A DNA stretch of 64,000 bases, taken from Marchantia polymorpha subsp. ruderalis (lineage: Eukaryota; Streptophyta; Marchantiopsida; Marchantiales; Marchantiaceae). The stretch's first letter is position 1. The number at the start of each line of letters is the position of its first letter. The notes beneath the pieces are model-generated. The model ran no database searches, was not told the origin of the DNA, and saw nothing but the letters and a program-made list of their open reading frames with translations. Position numbers and translations under genes: made by a program. Shown here in pieces: positions 46,334-59,132 of this stretch. The stretch covers positions 17,558,501 through 17,622,500 of the forward strand of contig AP031351.1 of the NCBI GenBank assembly GCA_037833965.1. Reading direction: 5' to 3'.

Positions 46334-48890
46334 GAAAGCCTATTGACTTCTTGGCAGATTTCACTTCTTATTAAAAGTCAAGATTCGTGAGAAAAAGATT
46401 AACTCGCCACTCTCTAGCACGGATCTAAACCTTAGGTTGTGACGATGCATTTTGTTTAGTCCACACACACAACAATCTAGACAATTGTGGTTAAAAAAGA
46501 TATGTTTGTTTTGTTCTTATTTTTCTTCAAACATCTAATGGAAAATGTCGATAGATTTACAAGCCTCAAGACCGGGATCCTTGGCAACCACAAAGATTCC
46601 ACCTACTTGTAAAAATGGCAAGCAGAGCTCCGTTGCAATTCAAAATAAAAAATTCATATTATTCTTGCTCGTTTGTGGAGAACGTTCGGGCTTTCATAAG
46701 ATGTAACAGGAGATCAATAGAGAGGAGTCTCTTTTGTATGATGTTCGCAAAGACGTACAAAACAATCTCAATAAAAAGTTAACACTCAGATTGATAATAT
46801 CCAATGACATCATCATCCCTCACGGCATGACTTAAGTATAAACATCACAAGAGCGTGCACTTCAACCAGCTACTATAGGATTTAATATTTCTCGCAAAAA
46901 TAAAGACAAACCAAGACGGGTTATGAACACTTCTTTTTCTTCTAAGGTACTCTTAGAGTTGAACAAAGAGGTTAACACTTCCAAGATTTTTCTCTTCGCG
47001 AGATGGATTAGCAAAAATTTGTGAAAGCTAAAATTCTACAAAGAAGTAAAGAGAGACAAAGAACAAAAGCCAAAATCAGCCAAGAGGTCAAGAGATGGTA
47101 AAGCTCATCTCATCCTGTGAGTCAACAATGTCCAAAGTCTTTGTCACGATCTCCTTGCTAACCATGATTCTACTTTCAAGGTTGCACAATATTGTCTAAT
47201 AAATTCTTTTCCTGATAATATATTCTCACACTACACAAGATTTTAATCGCAATTTTCTTATGGGAATCCTCTTAAATGCGTCAAAATGGTCAAGCAGGGT
47301 ATATTTTTTTGTTACCTGTCGCCTCTAGCAAAAGAAAGATGCATCAATCCCCGCGCATATGGCTTCAGCGTAGCAGACGTCAATTTGAATTGTGCTTATC
47401 ATTTGAAATCAGTATTTCCTAGCGCCGACACCCATTGGAACTTTCACATGTCACGATGTGACAATTTTTTAACTTCAAAAGAGACCTGACACTCCTCCAA
47501 GCACTGGTTCAAGACGTGGATTCCGTCGACCAATTTCATTTAGTACATCTAACACTTCCAATACGTGCAAATCCAAATACGTGTATCTTGTCTCGTTGCC
47601 ACTCATCTGCTATTCCTTCGTGCAACGTGAGAGCCTTCATCATTCTGAAAAGTAACATTCAAAAAGTACCACATTCAGAAGTATAGAATTGTAAGACTTC
47701 AAAAGACACCTAACACTCCTCCAAGCACTAGCTCGAGACGTGGATTCCATCAAACAATTTCATTCAGTACATCTACGAGTTTCCATTGTACAAGTGAATG
47801 TTATTGTATATTAGTACAATGAAGAAATTAAACACTGAATTTTCAGATAAAAAACAAGCAGAGAATTGATAAATTGACAGGTGTATAGTCAGTACTCAAA
47901 GTTGTTGATACCTCGGTTAGCGCCCACTTCCAACAGAGCAGACGAGCGAAACAACTCCTCTTCTTTCCTGCATTGAATGTTCGAGAAAATTTTCTTTCTT
48001 GTGTTGAATGTTCAAATTTTTAATTTTTTTAAATTAGAGATTCAAGACATTTGATATTAGAAATATTAAGCATCTATATGTAGAATGCCTAATGTACAGA
48101 GGCTGCAGATAGCTGACATGTAATTGTCAATTAGATACTTATTTGTGATTTTTGACGTGGCAAATATAAATAAATCACTATAGTAAAACATGAAGTATTT
48201 TTATCTTGAATTAAGATCTACATTAAAAATGGTTAAAATCCTCATTTCTTTAAGACGCAACGTCCTTGTTGCACATAGTTTTAAATTCTTGAACTATCAA
48301 AGATGCATTAGTGAAAAACCTAGCTGGTTTTCAAATTGATTCATATGATAAAATTAATTTTCACTGAACCAAATATTCTATTTTGGAATATCTATGGAAT
48401 CAAATTTATTTTTGAGTATATTCTTTATCTAAAATTTCTCATGATCAGCTATCAAGATTGATTAGTAGTTGATATTAGTTGGTTGATAATTTGATTTGCT
48501 TAAAGTAAATGTATTTTTGCAAATGTGATACATAAATTAATGAATTTAATGTCACATATGACATAAGTTTTAACTTGTATGATACTTCATCAACACGTTT
48601 CAAAATCACAATAGTAATAAATGAAAAGTTAAACTTTAGTAAAAAATTGTTGTATATAATCAAACAAAGTTTCGCGTTCAAGTTTAGATTTTCTAACTAA
48701 AAAATCAACTCCCTACAATGAACATCTAAATGTTATTTTTGTTGATTCTTCATAATCACCAACTTTTTCTTGTAATACCCTGAAAATATGTTCCACAAAA
48801 TTCTTGATTGGAGCTATTTTGATAAAAAAAATCACTTACATTTTAGAAGCTTCATCAAATCTGATGAAGTTATGGGATGATCACAATCAT
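46334..48890. other. Intergenic DNA with an 80-bp direct repeat
   Basis: No gene recognised. Two copies of an about 80-bp segment beginning ACTTCAAAAGA are separated by about 226 bp; they contain CACTCCTCCAAGCACT and GACGTGGATTCC. 47.9-48.9 kb becomes A+T-rich and merges into the gypsy relic. Confidence 0.45.
47470..47778. repeat. Direct repeat, two ~80-bp copies 226 bp apart
   Basis: Copies at about 47470-47553 and 47696-47778 share ACTTCAAAAGA, ACACTCCTCCAAGCACT, GACGTGGATTCC, CAATTTCATT and AGTACATCTA. On the minus strand both can be read as VDVLNEI...NPRLE.VLGGV.G.F, but the second carries a stop, and no family was recognised. Confidence 0.8.
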
Positions 48891-50390
48891 GACTTTGTTT
48901 AATCTATGATTCACTTAAATTGCATCTACATTTAATTGATCAAGTTGTGAAGATGTCATTGTTTCGTGATTAATCTAATGTGAATCATTTTGCTCAATTT
49001 TTCCACGAAAACCACAATTAAATCATTTTTAGTAACTCACATATTAGGTTCATCATAACATGTTGTTATTGTTATTTTGGAATGAAAAGTGTTTGTAATA
49101 AACCAACTAGTTCTTTATTACTTGTTTTGTTTTGTTGACAAGCTACACAACCACAAACATAAGACTCCACATATTTTTCTTATTTTAAATCAAAAGTACA
49201 TTTGTTGTATTTCTTCCAAGATCTTCTACACTTCACATGATCTACAATGATTGTATCATGACTATTTGATAAAATCATTGTGGGTAATTTTTTATATCAT
49301 CCATATACATTCATCAAATATCAAACTTCAAAAATTTTATAACTTTCTAGCTTGGAGTTCTCTTATGATTTCTTAATATTCCTTTGTGGCATGTGTCATT
49401 TTGCTACATCAATAGATTGAAATTTTCATTTTTCTAAAATAATCAAGTTATAGCATGCATGTGAAAGTGTATGCAAATTACTTTTTTGACTTTTTCATAA
49501 GCATTCTTCATGTTGAAATGCTCTCATCAAATTTGATGTTTAGATAACTTTCTTCTATATTTTCATATTTACCAGTTATTTATGATTAATCTCAACCACT
49601 GTTCTCTTATAAGTTGAGTAATACTTTGTTGTCAACACAATGACTGAGAATCTTGTTTGATTGTGTGAAAATTATGTTTCATTGCAACCAATTCTTCAAA
49701 AGAGAAAAAACATTTTGTTCTCATTCATCTTTTCATTCTTGTTAAAGTATGTCACTCAGCAGTGTATTTGATTCAATAGTAGTCAATTTGATAGATCAAT
49801 TAGAATCATATTACTTCAAGATAGGTATGTGTAACAAAACATTTTTTAAATTTTAACAATTTAAATTTAGAACAATTTTTAACTTTATTTTTTATCTTTA
49901 TTTATATTAGATGTCAAGTCTTGAGATAGTCAAGCAAAAATTTTCACAAATCTACAATAAATATTGGTGAGTTTTAAAAAAATTCTAAGTTGTGTTTCAT
50001 CTCAAAAGTTGTTCCTGCCTAAATAATTTCATATTATCTCATCATTTGGAGATCTTGTGTTGTGATTCTATGATTCAAGTAATTTTATTTAGACTTGTAA
50101 AACTCACTTTTTGAAACTTTTTCATATAATTTACTTACTAAAAGAATTTGAAATATTTTTTGTAAATGATGCATATGATCATTTAAAGTTTTGCAATATA
50201 TTACTATATTATTTAGAAAAAGAATGACAATTTTTTTTTGAATATGGACAAAAAATAACGTTGATCAATCTCATGAATAAATAAGTAAGATCAAAAGACG
50301 TAAATTGATATTTAAAATGGTCATACATAGTTAAAAAATAGCCTTCTGAATGTCTTCATCTGAAATGAAATCTGGTGGTTGTCACTACTT
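48890..50390 (-). mobile_element. Degenerate Ty3/gypsy retrotransposon pol
   Basis: Minus-strand text matches gypsy pol in the right order. Around 50390-50280: SDEDIQKAIF and, one frame on, TMYDHFKYQFTSFDLT, the RT stretch ending F-G-L-T in intact elements. Around 50190-50090: LNDHMHHLQKIFQILLVSKL then YEKVSKSEFYK, the H-x-x-HL...VF-x-x-L...KC-x-F motif. Around 49190-48960: CVACQQNKTSNKE (integrase zinc finger) and LIVVFVEKLSKMIHIRLI (matching D-x-I-V-V-x-V-D-R-L-S-K-M). RT precedes integrase, as in gypsy. The catalytic Y-x-D-D and many residues are lost and stops are numerous. Confidence 0.82.
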
Positions 50391-51470
50391 TAATCCGATT
50401 TGGTAAAATAAATTAACCTTGAAGTTTATCAAACAAGTTATTCAAACAAGATAGTAAATTATTGTTATTTTACGGTTTAAAGGTTTCAATCTATGGTTAT
50501 CAATGTCTGATTGCATGATAGCATCTTTTTTTTCACAAATAGCACAAGAGCTATATAAGGTGAAACATTTGTACAATAAAACTCTTTGCTCAACATCTTT
50601 TTAACCTAAGTTTTGCAATCTTCCAATTCGTTTGAAACTAAACGATATGAAGTTTTGAAGATTTTCGTGCTTTCAAATATTATCTCAATCTTCTAATCTA
50701 CATTGCTCTTTGATCTTTGTTTACTTCCAACCCATTTGGTGTTGATCACACACGCTGGACTTGAATAATTTGGATTTTTGTTTAATTGATTGTTTTGTTT
50801 CATGGAGCCAGTAAGAAAATGAGACAATTTTTTGTGTGATACTTAATATTTTGAAATACTTCATTAGTTTTTTTCTCCTTTATGCTCTACATTTTGTTGA
50901 TGTATGGGACCGTTGGTCTTGATGTGCTGGTTAAATTTGAAAAATCTTGTCAATGTTATCCGTCTTTCACAGTCAAAACATTAACAATTATCACAAATTT
51001 TTGCTTCTTCTTTACATCATTACAAATTCTGTATACAACTTTTGCACGTTTAGAATCAAGAATTGTCAAATCTCACATTCAAATCTTGATAATGATACTG
51101 GTGTTGATGTATACTTTTTTTATGTTAAAAATTTTCTACTTTTAGTCATGTAGATTTGACTGAATTTTGAAGATTGCTTGATGATTCGACGTTATTAGCA
51201 TTCAATCTGCATTTTTATTACGCATTAATTTTTAAAGTCTTATAGATGCATTATTCATTGACTACAAATGGATTATTTATTATCAAACCTTGTGTACTCA
51301 ATCTTTCAAATCTTGTTTGAACACTTCTTATGTTTTTGCTTTGCTCATGTGCATGATAGTTCATTGAAGATTGCAAAACTCAGCAATTTCATTTGTGAAT
51401 ATTTTCTTTCTGCTTCAATTTTTCAAAACTTTATTGTAGTAATTTGGAAAACATTAATTAACATAAAACT
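50391..51470. other. A+T-rich DNA, probable 5' part of the gypsy relic
   Basis: It lies upstream of the gypsy RT on the minus strand, where gag and protease should be, but no domain motif is readable. Plus-strand frames here are phenylalanine- and isoleucine-rich products of A+T composition. Confidence 0.4.
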
Positions 51471-51699
51471 TGAGATCAAATTGAGCAAGCAAACAACATG
51501 AGAGATAGAAGAGACACACGTATAACAAGGTTCATCTTCAATGGCTACGTCCACGAAGAAATACACTAGAGAGAATTTATTACTTCAAGTGAAAACATAA
51601 CATAATTCGTAGAAGCATCAAGTATATATACCCAACGTAGGCGAGCAATCCTAGCTCTAATTAGCTACATATGAGGTAAGTCTAGAGTTAACTTCAACA
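51471..51699 (-). repeat. Diverged copia LTR, probably solo, minus orientation
   Basis: On the minus strand it starts TGTTGAAGTTAACTCTAGAC (from 51699) and contains TATGTAGCTAATTAGAGCT, GGGTATATATACTTG, TTCACTTGAAGTAATAAATT, GTGGACGTAGCCATTGA and TTATACGTGTGTCTCTTC. All of these align with the LTRs of the 24023-30828 element. It is clearly more diverged than the other copies. No internal domains lie next to it in this orientation, and no target duplication was found, so its outer end near 51471 is approximate. Confidence 0.82.
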
Positions 51700-54600
51700 A
51701 TAAACCTCTAAATAACACATTGCTGAGTTTATTATACGTGTGATTTTTCTAATCAAAGCAAAAGATTGGCTTAATTTTTATTTTCTTAACATCCAATACT
51801 ATTTGACTCTGCAATATCAATAGACTTTAATTACCATTGAATTTAAGAATTTGAAATTCATGTTTCAATCTCCATATTTTCAATTTATTGTTTCTCTACT
51901 TCTTCACTTTATAATGCAAAATTTTTTTCTTTCATAGTTTGTTGTTTTATATGTTTCTCTACTATTGTTTTTTTCCAACTTCTTCATCTTATCCATGATA
52001 GCATTTAGTATCACACTCATGTCAAATAATTTTTTTATGATTTCTTTCATTTATAATAATACAAGATAAATATGATCCAACATTTTTCCAAAAAAATCCA
52101 AAAATAAAAATGATACCATCAAAAATATTTTTGATCATTTTTGTTCACAAGAAAATATCTTCATATTTTTTTTATTGATATATTGTGCTAATCTTTACAT
52201 AGGTGTTGAATCAAATCAAAACAAATGATTCATGATTCCATTCCATCAAACATTCAATATAAAATGTAGATTATACAATTTCAAATTTGTGTAAGTAACG
52301 ATTGGAAGTATCAATGACATTTTTCATTTCAAAACTTTTATCAAAAAATTTACATATCAATATGTTACAATGTAGATTCTAAAGGAAATCTCTTCATAAA
52401 ACAAAAATGAATATCAAACAGGTTAAAGATGTGTAATTACGGCAATCAATTTTTTTCATGCATTTTCATTTCGTTGCAAAACCACAAGAAAATTTTTTTC
52501 CTTGGTAATTGCAGATGAATGAACTCTACCAGCCATTATCAAAAATGATATCATGCTATCATCATATTCCTGTTATTTTTTAGGTTTAATCCACAGTCAA
52601 AGAAAAGCAAGATATATTAATAACATTGTGAGATTAGAGATTAAGGGAATAGTTTACTCGAAGATAATACACAATTCTGAAGAAAGATACATATAATGAT
52701 TTTTCTCTCCGTTATACAAATTTTATCACCAAGAACAAGGATTAATGAAATGGCCTATAATGCTAACAAGCACATTAATAATTGAGTTGTATGTTTCAAC
52801 TAATACACTAACCAATACATTTAAATCTTACGTAACAAGCACAAGGATTCCTTATGCGTTGTTATCAACTAATATATTTACTTTTTATCTACCAAGCTTA
52901 TGAATTGATAACGTGGATTTAAACACTAAATACTAAGTGTAACTAAATCTTCATCTTGAATAATCTCTACTTTAATTTTTAACTAACTAACGATTTGCAA
53001 CTTTTCAATGAGTTGAATTATTCAATTACATTCATGTCGATCTTGTAGTTTTTTGCAAATTTATTATTGTTTGTTCAAAAGTTGTCCGCTGCATTCAACA
53101 CAAAATTGCTCAATGTTCTCATTTGTCATTAAATGCTATCAAATTTTTCACGCACATGTACAATCATTCAAAAAGTATTCATCTTGCATAATCATTACAT
53201 TTTCATTCAATTTGTTTACTTACCGCTACTTGCTTTTGAATTTACTTGAATTGAAGAATTTCAATTTTTAAGCTTTGAAAACACTTCTCATTCAAATATA
53301 CAATTACAGATATTTGCAATAGATTTGACACAAAATAGATGTGATTTGACTTAATGCATGTACATCCATCAAAATATAATGCACTTATACTAAACATGTT
53401 AATTGAGCAATAGAGAGATTTTGCCTTTCTCTTAAATATGACTGCTTAAGCTTGACTAATTAAAAATTGTAAAACTAACAAAAATTTACCAAGATTTGAA
53501 TTAACTTCAAAGATAGCCTAGTTGTTTAGTTTTAACTTCTACAACTTCATGAGAAACTATGTTTAAATTGCATGATTTCTTCAACCTCTAGACTAAAGTT
53601 CATGGCGAGTCCACATCTTCATTATCAGCATGTTTCAGTACTACCTAAATGTACTCGGACAGACTTTAAAAAACCACTTACCTCCTCTTGACGTGTGGAC
53701 GATAGAGGATGAGGTTCTGTTTGATATTAAGGAGCGCATCGCGTTCCCTCGAACACATGACGTAGATCCACGTCATGTGTTCGAGGCACTACTCGGCGCA
53801 GCCCCTGGTGACAAGGTTCCATGACACCGGCTACTTCCACGTAGTGCAGGGGATGGAATGTCGGAGAGAGTTAATGTATATTCCAAACCATTGTAAGATA
53901 ATCATGAGGCTCTCCAGAAGTGTTCGTTCATCTCTTGAGCCCAAATCTTTTGTACGTAGAAACTGTCTATTGGAAACTGTCACCGAATCAGAAATCATGG
54001 TCGACGATAATTTCAAGTCATTCATGGAGACAGTATTTGCAATCTGGAAAGAGACTGCTTGACTTTTCATCATGTAGAAAATTGCATCCTCTATACTCTT
54101 GATAATTTTCCTGAAAGTGAGCAGACTATACCTCGGAAACATCAATCATTGGCTTCGGATAATAAAAAGTAAAGAACACAATATAATATAATGATGCGAT
54201 CTAAGACTTTCGTCCTATTCTGCAAGAAAGTCTGTGCATTTCTTCCTAGTTTCCACACATAAGAACCCAGGGGCTTCATCAAGCAACTGTCAGTGCTTAT
54301 GCTGATCAAGGACTGGGTTGCAAGTTTTGACTCCTGGAATGACAAAAGAGATGAAAAACTCAAGAGTACGATTATGATACGAACCAAGTCCCGCCTGGAG
54401 CGCAAAGATAGTCAGAGACCTATATGTCCCTCTCTATAAGTTACTAATCTCACCAGCTGCACATGAATCAATGGACCTGAGCAAGCATTTCCTGTCAAAG
54501 CAATCTTCTTCTCTATATTACATTTACTCCAATTATAAAATACTGCACACAACATAAAAAGAAGTGAAAAGCTTTCCTGACACTGAGCTCACTTATCCTG

Positions 54601-57600
54601 ACTAAAACGAATCTGATTCGGTGACCGCCTGCACTGGGATCTTTCACTTTTCAGCAATGGGTAGGTAATGTTCAGATATTCATTGAGCTTGTGAAAACAT
54701 TTTTTACCATGACAAACTTAGCGTTGGACAATGTTCTTAGAAAGACCTTCTCAAGAAATTGTGATCAAAATTAGCCTACCTAAAGTACAGCGTCGGGAAC
54801 GCCATTCCACGTGCTATTAGGGATGTCGTTGCATTCTTACCCAACAAAAGTCTCTTTAACATTAAATTCACTTAGTGCAGACAGATCAAAAGCCAGCTAC
54901 AAAGTATGTTGGAAAGTGTGTTTGAATCTACAGAAAATTGCTATTGTTGGAAATAATTTCATGTTTTATTGTATCCAAAAAATGTATAAAATTTCCCTAG
55001 CATTGCAGATTGTTTCAGCATCATGCTGTGTTTCTTCGCGTGATAGTTTGCAGATAAGAATGATCTCACACGCGAATTCGGTCTAATAAAGCTCTCTGGC
55101 CGCAAGCTTCCTGTTCTACTGCTGTCTTTCATGTGGGGAGGTGAGGAGTAACGAAGAAGGAGAACACTACTCGACAATTAGATCGTGAGTAACATTTCAA
55201 AGATAAAATTCATTATTGTACTATACACCCTACTAAAGCATATATATCATTGACGCTCATTTATGTCGCCTGGTCGGCACCACCCTTTTGTACTTGGGAC
55301 TTAGGTAAGTACAAGCAGGGGATGGCTGAAATATGTCGTGATAGATCCAAAGATGTAGCAGCCTCTGATCTTATCTCCAATTTGAATGAACCCCAGAATA
55401 TTACAGAAAAGTCTGGTTACAACGGATTGAATTCATGGAAATATAACTCCTGATTGAAGTCAACTAGAGTCCATCATAGCCAAATCAGTGCGAATCACAA
55501 GAACCCTGAGAAATGTGAATTGCACTGAATATTGTAGGCAATGCTTCAGGATAGTTTCAGTGGGTTTCGGAGCTGTAGTTGTGGTTTTCTTGACCGACAG
55601 AGAGCAGAGAGTTGGCCGCCGCCACTCGGGGGTTGAGAGTCGGAGAGAAGACGGAGATGTTGAAGCAATGAGGCGAGATTCGCCCACGTAGGCGATGAAG
55701 GTGGCATGTGACGAGAACTACATGTCGCTCAGTATCAAAGTTTCGGTCACACAAGGCACCCTAAAGAGCCATGTGGATGTCTCACTCCAAGGGTCCAGGA
55801 TCATCGGCTCGGGTCCCGTTCATCGGCGGGCGATCGAGACCTCTTCGGTAAGCTACGATGTAGCGTCGTAGTACAGTACTCTGTAGTCACTTGACGTTAC
55901 ATGGAAGTGGTGGAAGTCCGTGGGACGACGTGGGGCAGCGGCATGAGGCGAAGCATGGGCGAGAACATTCACAAAGGAGGGAGAGAGATCGAAGTCTCCG
56001 AACACACCAACTGCGTTACTTCAAGCAACGGCTACAGTTGTAGACAGGTATCACACCACGTGGCTGGATTCTCCTCTGCCCTGGTGTCCAACACTGGACG
56101 GTGGAGATTGGCCGGACACATCGTGACTCAGATCCACGTCAATCAGGAGAGAAATCCCGCAAAAGTCTGCGGCTGTCGTTTGCAGAATATTTCCCATCTT
56201 GGCGGCTGGCCGGGTGCTCGTTTGGCTCCTCGCCGCGAGAAGCCCCGACTCTTGCCGCGTTTTCTTCTGCGCTTTACGTCTCCGTCCCATGGGCTTGGCG
56301 CATTGGCCGACCGCTTCCAAGCGGGCACGTAAATGTACCCTCTCTCCGGCCACCCGGATCCCAGCATCCTGACAAGAAACCCACATGGGCTGATGTGGAC
56401 TACTCAGGACAGTGATCGAATGGAGCCCAGGAGACTCAGCTCAATTCGATCCGTGTCTCTTAGGCAATCATGAGAGGATATGCTCAAGTTGATTCCTCCG
56501 ATTTCTTGCTGGCGCTGGCGCGAACATGTAGATGGTTGCATCTGTATCGGAGAGCGGGCTATGCGTCCACCAGACTACCACTTTCTTCAAGGCAATGCGG
56601 CATTGGCTTCAGATGCTCGAGAATCAGTGCGAACTTGTTTGAAATACTTTTTGCCGCACGCTGACACATTTCAGTTCAAAACTTACAAATTTTGACACGG
56701 CATGAACTCTTTTCTCCTTTTCTCATATTGAATATTATCTTTGAGCGCACTTGACCTCATGTTAGCACCCGTGTAGTTCTTCCATGCTGATACCACGTTG
56801 CTTCAATAAAGGTTTTGAATCAAGATGGCAACAAGATTAGACCCCATGTTGTTCACAGATTCTTTTCCGACGCCCTAAGCTTTGATGTTAATGAAAACCC
56901 CTGGCCCTGCTCGGTCAATGCTTTTATAAGAGTAAAGGTCATCCAAGTCATTAAAAAAACTGAAATGTACTGTAGATATGCACAATTGCGACCTCTTTGT
57001 CCCCAAGTGGAGCAGCAACTTTTTGACACGAGCACTCAGAAAAACATGTAAGGTGTGGCTAGAATATTTACGCCACAAAGTCAGCCAGGAGTGAAACAAT
57101 GCCAAGACCTGATTTGATGAGAAGTTGCAATACTGCTGCGTCGTCAACAATTCAGGAAAAGTTACAGCCCCTGGCCGCTCGCCAGTTCAGAAATGGAATG
57201 TAAGATACATCCCTTTCTTGAATGCCCCTCACATCACAGGTTTTCATGGACAAATTCACTCATGCTAATGCAGATTCAGGCACTAAATCCTCTCTAAGGT
57301 ACTCTTTCCTCTTCCGGAGATTTCCATTTTCATGTCTCAAGTTGCAAAGTTCTTTCTTTCCTGTAGTTAGGCTTACTTACTGATTGAAAGCTAAAGACCG
57401 GAAGAGACAGTACCAGTTGCACCAAGTAAATAGAGAGAGCTCTTTTTGTAATCGAATAACGAATTTAAGAAAATCAACACATTTACACGTTTTTAAATAT
57501 TTAACTTCATTTTTTATCTACAAAGCACAAAGATCTAGTGTACATCCTTGAATGCATAGTTTCAGGTTAGGGTTGCTGGCTTCCAAAGACAGATTAAAGT

Positions 57601-58400
57601 CCATCGTCAACATCTCTATATACAGAACGTTTTTGGAGTAACAGACGTACGAAGAATGTTCTATGTAATGACTGAGGTGTGAGCTTGAATGTACAAATAT
57701 ATTCATCTTTGGTAAGCATTGAATGCAGGCTTGCTGAAGGCTAGAAAATTGTTATCTATAATATTTTTTCAGGTTATATTTTCGTAACCTGTGTAATTAA
57801 TCAAGTACTGACATGTGTAGGCGAAAAACGTAACAAAAAAACGCAATAATCAGGTAGATGATTATAACAATACTAAAGTCATACATTTTTTTCGAACAAT
57901 TAGAAAATCGTATGTTGTGTCTGGACGGTTACATGCTTTGTATCAATACTTCACCACACATCCATAAATTGTTTGATTCCAATACTTGTGAACAATGCAT
58001 TCTTTCAAATCAAGTTCAGTTGAAAATTGGCCCTAGGTATTCGAGGAAAGTCCATCGCTAAACTCAGCAGCAAAGATTTAACCAAAATCATCCGGTGGCG
58101 AGATGTAAAATTAAGTTCCAAAGAGCACTAGGAGTTCCATCCAACAGAAAAACGAAACCATGTCTGGATCAGGAAGTGTGAAGCGAGTATAAGACTTGAG
58201 TGAATACAGGGCTCATGATAAGTTATTCGTTTATTGTATAAATAGAATCTGTCTAATATGAAGAATGAGTAGAGATTGATGATTTAATGTTCATGGAGGA
58301 TATAACATCTATATCCAATTGGATAATCGTGTCATTTGTAACGTATTCTCAATTTGTCATTGTAGATACATCAATATTTAAAATGCACGAGGGTGGTGTA
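51700..58400. other. Repeat-rich then mixed DNA, no gene firmly identified
   Basis: 51.7-53.5 kb is A+T-rich. From 53.6 kb the composition is more balanced. On the minus strand an acceptor-like site near 54100 precedes an open stretch (KIIKSIEDAIFYMMKSQAVS and onward) and another open piece lies at 54340-54190 (ESKLATQSLISISTDSCLMK and onward). They could be exons of an unrecognised gene, but no family was matched. 55.5-56.6 kb is G+C-richer, with a G-box CACGTG at about 56055, and may be a promoter or 5' UTR. 56.7-58.4 kb shows nothing. Confidence 0.35.
53749..53784. other. Perfect 15-bp inverted repeat, 6-base loop
   Basis: TCGAACACATGACGT (53749-53763) and ACGTCATGTGTTCGA (53770-53784) are exact reverse complements around AGATCC. 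It contains two TGACGT/ACGTCA motifs of the kind bound by TGA-type bZIP factors. Confidence 0.88.
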
Positions 58401-58418
58401 GATGTTTATTTACACAAA

Positions 58419-58584
58419 GGGAGTGGTTAGTTATCCCTCAATTCGGGTTAATTATCCTCCTGCATGCCGCGAAGACTATATCAAGGAGCTCTAGTAATCA
58501 TAGGGATAGCTTTGATGAATCGCAAAGCTCTGTTCAGTAGATTGAAGGATAATTAGCCCAATTTGAAGTATAACTAGTCCCTCC
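58419..58584. mobile_element. 166-bp MITE with ~40-bp terminal inverted repeats
   Basis: The left end GGGAGTGGTTAGTTATCC...GGGTTAATTATCCT is nearly the reverse complement of the right end AGGATAATTAGCCC...GTATAACTAGTCCCTCC. The direct repeat TTTACACAAA stands immediately outside both ends (58409-58418 and 58585-58594), which is the target duplication. There is no room for a coding gene, so it is a non-autonomous DNA transposon. A 8-10 bp duplication suggests the hAT or Mutator superfamily; which one is not decided. Confidence 0.85.
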
Positions 58585-58612
58585 TTTACACAAATGTTTA
58601 AGTTTGAAGTAT

Positions 58613-58668
58613 AATTAGCCCAATCTGAACGATAACTAGTCCCTCCGTTACACAGATGTTTCAGTTTG
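58613..58668. repeat. Second copy of the MITE right end
   Basis: AATTAGCCCAATCTGAACGATAACTAGTCCCTCC then GTTACACAGATGTTTCAGTTTGA repeats 58551-58606 at a period of 62, including the flanking target sequence. It is a tandem duplication across the element end, not a separate insertion. Confidence 0.85.
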
Positions 58669-59104
58669 ATACCAGTGAGATTACTCCAAAGTTATCCAAG
58701 TGGTTCCACGTTGGATGGGTTCTTCACTCTCTTTTACATGACACCTCTTTGAGAAATAAACTTCTGTACTTGGGGCTATGATAACCGGAGTAAAATGTTA
58801 ATGCACGCTAACTGGGTAATTAAAAAGGTTGGAAAGGGTTGAGGGGCTACAACTAGTAACTCTGGTCGGTGCTGTGTTACTTGTACCTTTTATACCAGTG
58901 CGCATTTGGACCGTTCGGATTTTGAGGTCGCAATATCAGAAATAATGCAATCTGCAATCGAGTGTCTGAGTGGTCACATGGTCTTTGGAAGATATGTATT
59001 CATTGCACTAGTCACAAAAATAAAGTTGAACTTCCCAATAGTATCATCTATGAACATCAACATGTATTTCAGAACTTGTAAATCTACCCAATAGTAACGA
59101 TGCG

Positions 59105-59132
59105 ACATTATTGACGATAGTGTCAATAATGT
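59105..59132. other. Perfect 11-bp inverted repeat, 6-base loop
   Basis: ACATTATTGAC (59105-59115) and GTCAATAATGT (59122-59132) flank GATAGT. It lies in non-coding DNA 0.5 kb right of the MITE; no function seen. Confidence 0.8.
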
